A DNA stretch of 64,000 nucleotides from an uncultured Collinsella sp. Lineage in GTDB: Bacteria > Actinomycetota > Coriobacteriia > Coriobacteriales > Coriobacteriaceae. The position numbers and the translations under genes are program-made. The number at the start of each line of letters is the position of its first letter. The stretch's first letter is position 1. Location of the stretch: the NCBI GenBank assembly GCA_902493145.1, contig CABUOA010000007.1, positions 13,858 through 77,857 of the forward strand. Reading direction: 5' to 3'. Shown here in pieces: positions 1 through 8,372 of the stretch. The notes beneath the pieces were generated by a model. It saw only the letters and a list, made by a program, of their open reading frames with translations. It ran no database searches and was not told the DNA's origin.

Positions 1-90
1 GGGGAAGCTGATCGAGAAAATGAGGCTGGCGGGTATTCCTCGGCAGGTTGAATTGGCTGAGGAGTGGAGATGCCAGTGGTATGGGCGCTG
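1..90 (+). CDS. C-terminal end of a gene cut by the window edge
   Basis: Frame 1 is open from the first base to a TGA at 88-90 and encodes 29 residues ending in CQWYGR. The composition (K, E, R, W) is protein-like, and the first repeat arm starts only 10 bases after the stop, as expected for an intergenic repeat. The family cannot be named from this tail. The reading frame itself is an inference because only one end is visible. Confidence 0.45.
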
Positions 91-99
91 AGAGGTTTT

Positions 100-238
100 G
101 TCTCGATCTGTAACGTTTAGAGGCTGTTTGAGCTCGTAATTGTTACAGATCGAGACAAGCCGGTGAAACGTCGACCGAATGTCTCGATCTGTAACATCAA
201 GGGGCCTAATAACCCTGTAGCTGTTACAGATCGAGATA
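100..238. repeat. 80-bp-period inverted-repeat array, cluster 1 (2 units)
   Basis: Two units of the same design. Unit 1 has left arm GTCTCGATCTGTAAC at 100-114, a 27-nt loop, and right arm GTTACAGATCGAGACA at 142-157. Unit 2 has arms at 181-195 and 223-238, also with a 27-nt loop. Left arms lie 81 bp apart. The array fills the gap between the gene tail and the amidohydrolase. Further clusters are at 5696-6075 and 9515-9653. From 239 to 387 no other structure was seen apart from the ribosome-binding site of the next gene. Confidence 0.9.
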
Positions 239-387
239 TTTCCCTGGTGTCGCTGGGGTGGGACTGCAACGTGTTCCGTCTCCCCACATCCCCTCTTCCT
301 TCCGTTAACCGATGCGTCTGCAGCAATCCAGCGGGACTAGGTGATAATGGACAAATGTTCAAGTTAATCGTGAGGGAGGAGCTCGAT

Positions 388-1758
388 ATGGCATCTGCCG
401 ATCGTCCCACATTGTTTATCAATGCGACCGTTCTGGATGGTTCGGAGCATATGGAGCCGCAGCCCGATATGGCCGTGGTCGTCGAGCGTGGCATCATCAC
501 CTGGATGGGACCGAGCGCTGTGGCCCAAGCTCCAGCGGGGGCCGAGGTCATCGACCTGGCAGGGGCGTATCTCATGCCGGGCCTCATCAATATGCACGTG
601 CATCTGTGCGGTTCGGGCAAGCCGGTCTCGGCGGGTGATGCGGGCGCGCTGATGAAGAAGCTCGACAATCCCGTGGGCCGCGCCATCGTTCGCCACATCC
701 TCAAAGGCAGCGCCCAACAGCAGCTGGCAAGCGGCGTGACTACGGTGCGCGGTGCGGGTGACCCGCTGTTTGCCGACATCGCCGTGCGCGATGCTATCGA
801 TGCCGGCAAGTATCAGGGTCCGCGTCTGGTAGCGCCGGGAACGGGCGTTACAGTGCCGGGTGGCCACGGCGCGGGGCTGTTCGCGCAGGTCGCCAATACG
901 CCCGACGAGGCGGCCGAACAGGTGCGCGACTTGTACGCTCGTGGTGCCGACGTCATCAAGTTGTTCGTGACGGGTGGCGTGTTCGACGCGACCGAAGTTG
1001 GCGAGCCGGGCGTGCTGCGCATGCCGATTGATGTTGCCGCGGCGGCGTGCAAGGCGGCGCACGAGGTGGGCCTGCCGGTTATGGCTCATGTCGAGAGCAC
1101 CGAGGGCGTGAAGGCCGCGCTTGAGGCCGGGGTCGACACGATCGAGCACGGTGCCCCGATGACGCCCGAGATCCTGGAGCTGTATCGCGGCGCCGCGGGC
1201 ACACAGCTCGAGGGACGCGCGCCGAGCGTGACCTGCACGATCAGCCCGGCGCTGCCGTTTGTGTTGCTCGACCCGGAAAAGACCCATTCGACCGATACAC
1301 AAAAGAAGAACGGCGACATCGTGTGCTCGGGCATCATCGAGAGCGCCCGTGCCGCACTGGAAGCTGGCATTAAGGTGGGCCTGGGCACGGACTCAAGCTG
1401 CCCGTTCGTGACGCAGTACGACATGTGGCGTGAGGTTGCCTATTTTGCCAAGTACGTGGGTGTGAGCAACGCCTTCGCGCTGCATACGGCTACGCAAGTC
1501 AACGCCGAGCTGCTGGGGCTGGGCGGCGAGACCGGTACGATCGAGTGCGGCAAGGCCGCCGATATCCTGGTGACGCGCAAGAATCCGCTCGATGACCTGT
1601 GCGCTCTGCGTGAGCCGATGCATGTGATGTGTCGCGGTGATCTGGTACGCAAGCTCAAGGTGAAGCGTATTCCCGAGGTGGACGCCGAGCTCGACGCGAT
1701 TATGGCCATGCCTGCCGAAGCGCTGACTGAGGAGCTCGCCCGCGACGGTGTGGCGTAG
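388..1758 (+). CDS. Metal-dependent amidohydrolase family protein
   Basis: This 456-residue cytoplasmic hydrolase of the amidohydrolase superfamily probably cleaves a cyclic amide or a peptide-like bond (imidazolonepropionase/prolidase-like branch). The substrate cannot be told. Visible metal-site signatures are HVHLCGSG after an N-terminal beta-sandwich strand, the Lys in DVIKLFVTGG as a possible carbamylated bridge, MAHVES and TIEHGAP for the two later His, and LGTDSSCPF for the last Asp. The reading frame is open further upstream (to 163), but that part lies in the repeat array. ATG 388 follows GAGGGAGGAG, so I start there. It is a single gene closed by a terminator at 1794. Confidence 0.88.
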   Translation: MASADRPTLFINATVLDGSEHMEPQPDMAVVVERGIITWMGPSAVAQAPAGAEVIDLAGAYLMPGLINMHVHLCGSGKPVSAGDAGALMKKLDNPVGRAIVRHILKGSAQQQLASGVTTVRGAGDPLFADIAVRDAIDAGKYQGPRLVAPGTGVTVPGGHGAGLFAQVANTPDEAAEQVRDLYARGADVIKLFVTGGVFDATEVGEPGVLRMPIDVAAAACKAAHEVGLPVMAHVESTEGVKAALEAGVDTIEHGAPMTPEILELYRGAAGTQLEGRAPSVTCTISPALPFVLLDPEKTHSTDTQKKNGDIVCSGIIESARAALEAGIKVGLGTDSSCPFVTQYDMWREVAYFAKYVGVSNAFALHTATQVNAELLGLGGETGTIECGKAADILVTRKNPLDDLCALREPMHVMCRGDLVRKLKVKRIPEVDAELDAIMAMPAEALTEELARDGVA

Positions 1759-1793
1759 ATGTGACAAAGGGGCAGCTCCGTTGCCGCATGCAA

Positions 1794-1828
1794 AAAGCCG
1801 AGGTCTCAACACGAGGCCTCGGCTTTTT
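1794..1828. terminator. Intrinsic terminator, probably bidirectional
   Basis: Stem AAAGCCGAGG (1794-1803) pairs with CCTCGGCTTT (1817-1826) and is followed by a T-run. An A-run precedes the stem, so it can also serve the minus-strand gene that ends at 1892. Confidence 0.85.
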
Positions 1829-1891
1829 TATCGAACAAATACTTAAGATTTGGGACAAACAAACCTGATTAATTTGTCCCGCGTGCGGGCG

Positions 1892-2365
1892 CTAGGAGCG
1901 GGTTTCCATCTTGGCGTGGCACTTGGGGCAGGTGACGCGGATCTTGCCTTTGCCCTTGGGGACGGAGAGCATCTGGCCGCAGTTGGGGCACTTGAGGTAT
2001 GCTGTGGTCTTGCGACCCTTCCACATCTTCTTGGCCGTGCGCTTGGCACGCTCAAAGTCTTCCTTGCTGGTACCGGCCGTGCGCGAGGCGTTGGCAGCCG
2101 CGGTGCCGCTACCCAAGCTCGCTACGAACTTGCCCAGGCCGGGGACGTTAGCGGTCGCGGCGACAAAGGCCGCGTTTTCCTTGCGACGTGCATCGATGTT
2201 TTTGGACAGGCCGCGCAGCACGCCAATCACGATTACGGCGATGGCAATCCAGCTGAGCCACTGGATATGGGCTATCGATCCGATCATCGCGATGACGATG
2301 CCGACAAAGCCCATAACGATGGTGAGCTCATCGGCGCCATTGCGGCCCTTAATAAAGTCATTCAT
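1892..2365 (-). CDS. Small membrane protein with C-terminal zinc ribbon
   Basis: This 157-residue protein begins MNDFIKGRNG. Two adjacent hydrophobic segments (about residues 14-50) suggest two membrane passes. A basic linker rich in Ala, Lys and Arg follows, then a C-terminal zinc ribbon with CPNCGQ and CPKCHAK. I start at ATG 2365 because AAAGG lies 8 nt upstream; the frame is open 30 nt further but lacks a site. The architecture is common in Coriobacteriia and Firmicutes without a known function. A role in membrane-associated nucleic-acid or metal binding is only a guess from the ribbon. Confidence 0.75.
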   Translation of the reverse strand: MNDFIKGRNGADELTIVMGFVGIVIAMIGSIAHIQWLSWIAIAVIVIGVLRGLSKNIDARRKENAAFVAATANVPGLGKFVASLGSGTAAANASRTAGTSKEDFERAKRTAKKMWKGRKTTAYLKCPNCGQMLSVPKGKGKIRVTCPKCHAKMETRS

Positions 2366-2420
2366 GCAAATTGCCTTTCGTTCGATATGCTGCACGCCTT
2401 TATACCCGATTTAGAGCAAG

Positions 2421-2467
2421 GGGGACAGGTCAATCTGCACCAAGGTGGTGCAAACATACCTGTCCCC
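2421..2467. repeat. GGGGACAGG-type nested inverted repeat
   Basis: GGGGACAGGT (2421-2430) pairs with ACCTGTCCCC (2458-2467), and an inner TGCACCA/TGGTGCA pair sits in the loop. A partial second copy (GGTGCA, then GTCCCCAATGC) follows to about 2506. The same family recurs at 13571-13635. It lies between the zinc-ribbon gene and csoR. Confidence 0.75.
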
Positions 2468-2511
2468 GATGCACCAAGAAGGTGCAAAGCAGTCCGTCCC
2501 CAATGCCCCAA

Positions 2512-2784
2512 TTACTTGGAGAGCTTGTCGACGACGCGTTCGATCTCGGCGAGCTTGGCGGCCTTGAGGTCTTCGTCGCCCGATTCGATTGCCGAAGTCA
2601 CGCAGCCCTCGATATGCGCCTTGAGCACGTCGGCGTTGATGCGCGCAATGAGCGCCTGCGTTGCCATGAGCTGCGTGGAAATATCGACGCAGTAGCGGTC
2701 CTCATCGACCATCCGCAAGATGCCGTCGATCTGGCCGCGTGCCGTCTTGAGCATGCGGGTCACCGATTTGTGGTCTGCCATCAT
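2512..2784 (-). CDS. csoR: CsoR-type copper-sensing repressor
   Basis: A 90-residue protein of the CsoR/DUF156 family, all-helical DNA-binding repressors that release their operator when Cu(I) binds. The canonical Cu(I) ligands are present as C32 (YCVDIS), H57 and C61 (KAHIEGC). It is the last gene of a minus-strand operon copA-copZ-csoR, 48 bp behind copZ, and a CsoR-type operator lies in front of copA (5603-5619), so it should regulate its own operon. GAGGA precedes the ATG-ATG start; either Met could be used. The ligand set fits copper rather than nickel or formaldehyde sensors. Confidence 0.93.
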   Translation of the reverse strand: MMADHKSVTRMLKTARGQIDGILRMVDEDRYCVDISTQLMATQALIARINADVLKAHIEGCVTSAIESGDEDLKAAKLAEIERVVDKLSK

Positions 2785-2832
2785 GGCGGGTCCTCGTTTC
2801 TGGTCGATGGGGTCGAATGCTTCTGGTAGCTG

Positions 2833-3054
2833 CTACGCGGCGGTCACGGACAGGGCGTGGAACTTCTCGCCGGCGCCCTCGACGGCGGCAGCGAGCTGCT
2901 CGGCGGTCACGGTGTCGGCGCACTCAACCTGGACGGTCTGGGTCTCGTGATCGGCGTCGGCGTCGGTCACGCCGGCAACGTTGAGCAACGCCGTCTCGAC
3001 GGTGGCGTCGCAGTGGCCGCACATGAGGCCGGAAGTCTTGATTGTGTATCGCAT
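2833..3054 (-). CDS. copZ: CopZ-like copper chaperone (HMA domain)
   Basis: This 73-residue single-domain heavy-metal-associated protein binds Cu(I) through the two Cys of GLMCGHC (C12, C15) and would hand copper to CopA. The usual GMTCxxC reads LMCGHC here, a small variation. I choose ATG 3054 because AGAGGAA lies just upstream and the HMA fold begins at once (MRYTIKTSG); the longer frame to 3165 has no site. The 147-bp gap to copA holds a nested imperfect hairpin (CAGGCACCCGA at 3085 against TCGGGCACCTG at 3158, inner GCGTAC/GTACGC), possibly an mRNA processing or stability element. Confidence 0.9.
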   Translation of the reverse strand: MRYTIKTSGLMCGHCDATVETALLNVAGVTDADADHETQTVQVECADTVTAEQLAAAVEGAGEKFHALSVTAA

Positions 3055-3201
3055 CGGTATTCCTCTCTGTTGTGTCGGCTTTCCCAGGCACCCGACCTTG
3101 GCCTTCAAGCCGTCGCTCGCGTACCAAAGTACGCGTCGCTCCTCTTTCAGGTCAATCTCGGGCACCTGGAAAACCCGTTCTAAATGGACTTAAGGGTGAA
3201 C

Positions 3202-5544
3202 CTATTTTGCCACTTTAGGCTTAAAGGTTCGTAGGCGCAGCGCATTGCTTACGACGCATACGCTCGACAGGCTCATGGCCGCGGCGCCGAACATCGGCGA
3301 GAGCTGCCAACCGGTGAGGGGGAAGAACACGCCTGCCGCCAGCGGAATGCCGATGCCGTTGTAGAACAGCGCCCAGAACAGGTCCTGCTTGATGTTGCGG
3401 ATCGTGGCGCGCGAAAGCTCGATGGCGCGCGCAACATCCATGAGGTCGCTGCGCATGAGTACCACGTCGGCGCCCTCCTTGGCGATGTCGGCGCCGGTGC
3501 CGATCGCAAGGCCCACGTCGGCGCGCGCCAGGGCGGGGGAGTCGTTGATGCCGTCGCCCACCATGGCGACCTTGCCGCCCGCATCCTGCAGTTCGCGCAC
3601 GTGGCGTTCCTTGTCGGCGGGGAGGACGTCGGCGATGACCTGTTCGCTGGTGAGTCCCACGCGGCGGGCGATAGCCTCGGCCGTCACACGGTTATCGCCG
3701 GTGAGCATGCGCACGTCGACGCCGAGCGAACGCAGCGCGGCGATGGCCTCGGCGCTCGTCTCTTTGACCTCGTCAGCCACGGCGATGGTACCGACAAGCT
3801 CGCTGTTCTTGGCAAAGAACAGCGGTGTCTTGCCTTCGGCGGCGAGCTGTTCGGCAAGGCCCGCGGGCACGGTAACGCCCAGCTCGTCCATCAGACGCAC
3901 GTTGCCGGCTGCGATGACATTTTGTCCCTCGCGCGCCGTAACGCCACGACCGGGCACGGCGGCAAAGTCCTCGACCATGCGCGCGACAATTCCGCGCGCC
4001 TCGCACTCGGCCATAATCGCCTCGGCCAGCGGGTGCTCGCTTGAGCGCTCCAACGCGGCGGCCAGCTTGAGCAGCGCCTTTTCGCTCATGGCGCGCGAGC
4101 CGTCAGCACGCGTGGCTACCACGATATCGGTCACGGCAGGCTTGCCGCGGGTGACCGTGCCCGTCTTATCGAGCACCACCGTGCCCACGCTGCGCAGATT
4201 CTCCAGCGCTTCGGCGCTCTTAAACAGAATGCCCATCTCGGCGCCCTTGCCGGTGCCCACCATAATGGCGACGGGCGTGGCTAGGCCGAGTGCACACGGA
4301 CAGCTGATCACCAGCACAGCGACGGCGGAGGTGAGCGCTTCGTTGACGCTTCCGGTCAGTGTCATCCACGCCAAGAAGGTCACGGCCGAGATCACGAACA
4401 CCACGGGCACGAACACGCCGGCGACCTTGTCGGCCATGCGGGCGATGGGCGCCTTGGTGGCGTTGGCGTCCTCGACAAGCTTGATGATCTTGGCGAGCGA
4501 TGTCTCGGCACCCACACGCGTGGCGCGGAAGGTAAACGAGCCGGTGCGGTTGACGGTGGCGGCGTTGACGGTGTCACCGGCGGTCTTTTCCACGGGGATG
4601 GACTCGCCGGTCAGCGCGCTCTCGTCCACGGCCGAGCTGCCCTCGAGCACCACGCCATCGACGGGGATGGACTCGCCGGGGCGTACGCGCAGGATCTGGC
4701 CGGGAAGGATGCTGTCGACGTCGACGGTGGTCTCGCTGCCGTCCTCTGCCACGACGGTCGCGGTCTTGGGCGCCAGGTCGATCAGCGCCTCGATAGCGCC
4801 GCCGGTTTTGGACTTGCTGCGCGTCTCGAGGTATTTGCCCACGGTGACGAGCGACAGGATCGTGCCTGCGCTCTCAAAATACAGATTGTCCATGCCCGTC
4901 ATCATGGCCTCGTGGACCTGACCCGCGGCTAACTGGTCGGCCATGATGAACATGGCGTAGAGCGACCAGGCGATGGAGGCGGTGGCGCCCACGGCGATGA
5001 GGGCGTCCATGGTGGGCGCGCCGTGCGCGAGCGATTTAAACCCGTTGATAAAGTACGCGTCGTTGACATAGACGATGGGGATGAGCAGGACGAGCTCGGT
5101 GAGGGCGAGCGTCATGCTGTGGGTATGGTCGGTGAAGACGCCGGGCAGCGGCCAGCCAAGCATGTGCCCCATGCCTATGTAGAACAGCGGGATGAGGAAT
5201 ACGATTGAGACGATGAGACGAGTGCGCATGGCAGAGGCGGCGGCCTCCAGTTTTTTGGTGGGCGACTCCATATGGGCGGCGCCGGACCTGGCTTGCGTGC
5301 TGCCGTTTGAGCCGGCGGCACCGGTGCTCACATCGACGGGCGAGGCCGAGTAGCCCGCGCGGTCGACGGCGGTGCAGATATCGTCGGGGGAGACCTGCGC
5401 GGGGTCGTAGTCCACCAGCATAGAGCCGGCGAGCAGATTGACCGCGACGCTCTCGACGCCGTCGAGCTTGCTCACGGCACGGTCCACGTGCGCCTGACAG
5501 GCGGCGCATGTCATGCCACCCACATCGAATTTATCTTGAGCCAT
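3202..5544 (-). CDS. copA: Copper-exporting P-type (P1B) ATPase
   Basis: A 780-residue ATP-driven Cu(I) exporter of the inner membrane. It has one N-terminal HMA domain (GMTCAAC, C13 and C16), paired transmembrane helices, the TGES actuator loop, the membrane Cu site [11 protein letters not shown] near residue 416, the phosphorylated Asp in DKTGT near 458, an HP motif (SEHPLAE) and the hinge [12 protein letters not shown] near 661. A low-complexity linker (about residues 75-100) joins the HMA domain to the first helix. It is the first gene of the copper operon, with the CsoR-type operator about 60 bp upstream of the ATG. Length and motifs are complete. Confidence 0.96.
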   Translation of the reverse strand: MAQDKFDVGGMTCAACQAHVDRAVSKLDGVESVAVNLLAGSMLVDYDPAQVSPDDICTAVDRAGYSASPVDVSTGAAGSNGSTQARSGAAHMESPTKKLEAAASAMRTRLIVSIVFLIPLFYIGMGHMLGWPLPGVFTDHTHSMTLALTELVLLIPIVYVNDAYFINGFKSLAHGAPTMDALIAVGATASIAWSLYAMFIMADQLAAGQVHEAMMTGMDNLYFESAGTILSLVTVGKYLETRSKSKTGGAIEALIDLAPKTATVVAEDGSETTVDVDSILPGQILRVRPGESIPVDGVVLEGSSAVDESALTGESIPVEKTAGDTVNAATVNRTGSFTFRATRVGAETSLAKIIKLVEDANATKAPIARMADKVAGVFVPVVFVISAVTFLAWMTLTGSVNEALTSAVAVLVISCPCALGLATPVAIMVGTGKGAEMGILFKSAEALENLRSVGTVVLDKTGTVTRGKPAVTDIVVATRADGSRAMSEKALLKLAAALERSSEHPLAEAIMAECEARGIVARMVEDFAAVPGRGVTAREGQNVIAAGNVRLMDELGVTVPAGLAEQLAAEGKTPLFFAKNSELVGTIAVADEVKETSAEAIAALRSLGVDVRMLTGDNRVTAEAIARRVGLTSEQVIADVLPADKERHVRELQDAGGKVAMVGDGINDSPALARADVGLAIGTGADIAKEGADVVLMRSDLMDVARAIELSRATIRNIKQDLFWALFYNGIGIPLAAGVFFPLTGWQLSPMFGAAAMSLSSVCVVSNALRLRTFKPKVAK

Positions 5545-5602
5545 GGCTTCTCCTTTCTGTGGCTCGGTATTGGAATTGTTAACCTGCCGATACTATACAC
5601 CC

Positions 5603-5619
5603 ATACCCCCTGGGGGTGT
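5603..5619 (-). promoter_or_regulatory. CsoR-type operator of the copper operon
   Basis: The sequence ATACCCCCTGGGGGTGT is the classic G-tract pseudopalindrome bound by CsoR proteins. It lies between a TGGACA -35-like box and a TATAGT -10-like box on the minus strand, with a spacer of 19 bp. CsoR binding there would block polymerase. The match to known operators comes from family knowledge; the box assignment is inference. Confidence 0.85.
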
Positions 5620-5695
5620 CCAGTAATAGTTGGAATGTATGACTTTTCATTACAGATGAGGGTGGCTGCTCAATCGGTGGCCGTCTCTGCCAAAC

Positions 5696-6075
5696 ATCTC
5701 AATCTGTAACGTCTGGACCGGTTTTTGAACCATAGCTGTTACAGATTTAGACAAACATTTCAACCGAAAACTAACGTCTCGATCTGTAACAACTAGACCC
5801 CGTTTTACCGAGTATTTGTTACAGATCAAGACAAACAGTTGACAGGAAACTCAATGTCTTAATCTGTAACATCTAGACTGGTTTTTTGGGTTCTAACTGT
5901 TACAGATCGAGACAGACTGTCCGCGGTCAACTCAAATGTCTTGATCTGTAACATCTAGAGAGGTTTTTAACCCCTTACTGTTACAGATTGAGATGTTGTC
6001 TCGCGGGGCGGGGGTTTGTCTCGATCTGTAACATCTAGACCTGTATCTGCCGAGCTAGTGTTACAGATCGAGACA
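5696..6075. repeat. 80-bp-period inverted-repeat array, cluster 2 (5 units)
   Basis: Five units with left arms at 5696, 5776, 5856, 5938 and 6018 (steps 80, 80, 82, 80). Right arms begin at 5738, 5818, 5899, 5980 and 6060. Loops are 27, 27, 28, 27 and 27 nt, and gaps between units are 22-24 nt. Arm consensus is GTCTCGATCTGTAAC / GTTACAGATCGAGACA. The loops are related rather than unique: most begin with a variant of TCTAGA, and several contain GGTTTTT followed by AACC. The array occupies the whole gap between the copA promoter and the kinase stop codon. Confidence 0.93.
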
Positions 6076-6116
6076 ATTGCCGGGGAGGGGTTCCGTCACG
6101 GCAAGACGCCCGCCGC

Positions 6117-8201
6117 CTAGATGCAGAACCCGGGGATCACACAGGTTAGCTTGTTTGGCTTTTCCGCAGGCGTTGCGTACGTAAAGACGTCGCCGTCGTG
6201 CCCCACGCGATTCAAATAGAGTGTGCCTCCACTCTCCGATGTGTCAGGGCTCACCGTGCGCTCCCACCAACAGGTGTCCTTGCCCTTCCACTGGCGGACC
6301 ATCGTCTCGTTCGTGGAATACGGGCTCACCTTGAGCTCGCGGAAGAGCTGATACTCCTCGCCCTCGCCGTTGTAGATGTCTGCCAGGTAGTGATAGTCCT
6401 CGGCAAACGAATCGGGCGGTTGCGTACCGCACAGCTCGACCATGGCGGGCAGCCAAAGGGTTGCAGGCAACTCGCTCAGACACGATGTACTGTTGGCGGC
6501 GCCAACGTTATTCGAGGTCTTCTTGACAGACTTGATGAGCGCGCGCAACTCGTTGGGTAGCAGCTTAAGGCCGTCGCCGTTGAGCCATCCCCGCAGCTCG
6601 CAATCTGCCCAGCCGGCGCTCGGCGGTTCAGCCGTAGCGTTGCGCTCAGCAATACCCGCGTCGAACATAAACGTCAGCCCGGCCTTGCCCGTCCCGTCCA
6701 GAAGCTCATCGTGGCGGATGCCCACAAGCTGCGCGCCGACCTGCAGTCCGTTGGTGAGCGTGACACGCTTGGTGCACGGATAGGGGATATGCCCATCAGC
6801 GTCGAGCAGGTGGTAGCGCTTGGCAATCTCGCGTGCCTCGCTACGGGTCTCGGCGGCCTTAATCTTGAGCGAAATCTCCTGCAGCTGGTCCCAAGTGTAG
6901 TCGTCAAGCGAACCGCGGATGCCGTCCAGGTAGTCGGGGATGCCAAAGCCATGGGTTGCCGCGCCAACGACGCCGAGCCCCGCAACGACCGCAACGACGC
7001 CGCCGATAATAAAGCGACGGCGGGTCATGGCGTCGTGCCGGGCCTGCTCCAAGATCTCTCGCGCGCGCTCGCCGGCGACGTCGACCTTAAGGTGCGTGCC
7101 AGAATCGATATCAATTGCGGCCTCGTCTCTTGCACCCTCGCGGTCCTCAGATTCTGCAGCGGGGAGGTATGTCGAGAGCACCTCGAGCATCTGCTGCTCG
7201 GTAGGGCGATCGCCCTGTTCGACCGAGATGCCTTTCATGATGATCTGGACAAGCGCTTTGTCGCCCTCGCAGCGCGGCTCGAGCGGCGCCGGTTTGGTCT
7301 TGGTCTTTATGAGGTAGAACGAGCCGGTCGCCGCGGCACCCGTCGACTCGACATCGAACGGTTTGCGACCGCTGTAGAGCTGGTACAGAATGCTCGAAAG
7401 CGCATAGACGTCGATCGCGGGCGAGCGGCGAAGGGCCGCGATGCCTTCGATATCCTGCGTGAGCATTTCGGGCGCGGCGTATGCGGGCGTGGCAAAGCGC
7501 CAGATGTCGGCGCGCCGGGTGATCGTGTCGTCGCCGAGGGCCATGGTCGCGGAGCCCATGTCGATGAGACAGGGGTCAAAGGAGCAATCGGCAATCTGCT
7601 GCTCGAGCGTTCGGCTGGTGGTGCGGAACATGATATTGGCAGGCGACAGGTCGCGATGGACGACCGGATTCACAAGGCCTTGGGTCATCAAGAGCGCGCG
7701 AAGCACGGCGTTTCCGACGGCGGCGACCATCTGGGTGGTCAGCCCGCCCGAGGCGTCGTGCGGAAGCAAGGGCAGCGCCTGTTTGAGCGAGGTGCCCTCG
7801 ACCCACTCCATGAGGATAAGCGGGTCGTCCTCGCACGATCCGTAGCCATAGACGCGCGGAAATCCGCGCAGGTGCGAGACGGTACACAGATGACGGTACT
7901 CCTCGAACAGTGCGGCGGTGTTGGCCAGGTGCGCGGCCGATTGCTCGGCGGAGCGGTCGGGGGCTTGGCCGGAAAGGATGGCGTTGTCCTTGAGTAGCTT
8001 GACGGCAAAAACCTCGCCGCTTGTGTTGGTCGCGCGAAGCACATGTCCGATATTGCCGCTGTCGCGGTATGCCGTCTGAAGAATAAGCGTCATAAACCGG
8101 CGTTTGGCGTCGTCCTCGGCACTGGGGTCGACTGCCACGGCGGTATCGAACGTATCGAGACGGATGAGTTTGTCGCCATAGGCGCTATCGGTAGTATCCA
8201 T
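6117..8201 (-). CDS. Membrane-anchored Ser/Thr protein kinase with C-terminal DUF6273-like domain
   Basis: This 694-residue protein has an N-terminal Hanks-type kinase: Lys68 in FAVKLLK, the catalytic loop HRDLSPAN at 182-189, DMG (214-216) in place of DFG, and a PE motif in AYAAPEML. A basic stretch and one membrane helix (about residues 396-418) follow. The external C-terminal part (NGDGLKLLPNELR, then LWLPAMVELCG) resembles DUF6273, found on the surface of many gut Firmicutes and Actinobacteria. ATG 8201 follows AAGGAA. All residues for phosphotransfer are present. An FHA protein, the usual reader of phosphothreonine, is encoded just upstream, and a strong 19-bp inverted repeat separates the two genes. 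Confidence 0.88.
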   Translation of the reverse strand: MDTTDSAYGDKLIRLDTFDTAVAVDPSAEDDAKRRFMTLILQTAYRDSGNIGHVLRATNTSGEVFAVKLLKDNAILSGQAPDRSAEQSAAHLANTAALFEEYRHLCTVSHLRGFPRVYGYGSCEDDPLILMEWVEGTSLKQALPLLPHDASGGLTTQMVAAVGNAVLRALLMTQGLVNPVVHRDLSPANIMFRTTSRTLEQQIADCSFDPCLIDMGSATMALGDDTITRRADIWRFATPAYAAPEMLTQDIEGIAALRRSPAIDVYALSSILYQLYSGRKPFDVESTGAAATGSFYLIKTKTKPAPLEPRCEGDKALVQIIMKGISVEQGDRPTEQQMLEVLSTYLPAAESEDREGARDEAAIDIDSGTHLKVDVAGERAREILEQARHDAMTRRRFIIGGVVAVVAGLGVVGAATHGFGIPDYLDGIRGSLDDYTWDQLQEISLKIKAAETRSEAREIAKRYHLLDADGHIPYPCTKRVTLTNGLQVGAQLVGIRHDELLDGTGKAGLTFMFDAGIAERNATAEPPSAGWADCELRGWLNGDGLKLLPNELRALIKSVKKTSNNVGAANSTSCLSELPATLWLPAMVELCGTQPPDSFAEDYHYLADIYNGEGEEYQLFRELKVSPYSTNETMVRQWKGKDTCWWERTVSPDTSESGGTLYLNRVGHDGDVFTYATPAEKPNKLTCVIPGFCI

Positions 8202-8233
8202 GGCGTTCCTTTGTCTGGCATGGGTTGCCGCGC

Positions 8234-8294
8234 GTATACGTGGGCAGTGCGGATATCGGTAAAGTACTATGATAGCCGCACTGCCCACGTATAC
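8234..8294. promoter_or_regulatory. 19-bp perfect inverted repeat in front of the kinase gene
   Basis: GTATACGTGGGCAGTGCGG (8234-8252) pairs perfectly with 8276-8294. The pairing continues through TATC/GATA after one mismatch, so arms reach 24 bp around a 13-nt loop. It lies 33 bp upstream of the kinase start and has no T-run, so it does not look like a terminator. A -10-like TATCAT (minus strand) falls at the inner edge. It may be an operator or a stable leader hairpin. Confidence 0.75.
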
Positions 8295-8327
8295 CGCTGG
8301 GTATTGTCGTTTACGACGCAGAAGGTA

Positions 8328-8369
8328 GAAGACAAAAGACGGGCGGTGACCGTCTTTCGATCACCGCCC
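8328..8369 (-). terminator. Intrinsic terminator of the FHA gene
   Basis: On the minus strand, the stem formed by GGGCGGTGA (8341-8349) and TCACCGCCC (8361-8369) is followed by GTCTTTTGTCTTC. It starts 4 bp after the FHA gene stop. The kinase gene therefore needs its own promoter between here and 8201. Confidence 0.75.
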
Positions 8370-8372
8370 GCG

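Noticed and set aside
5696..6075. CRISPR array reading of the regular repeats
   Set aside because: Successive arms alternate in orientation, the loops and gaps are related to each other rather than unique, and no cas gene is present.
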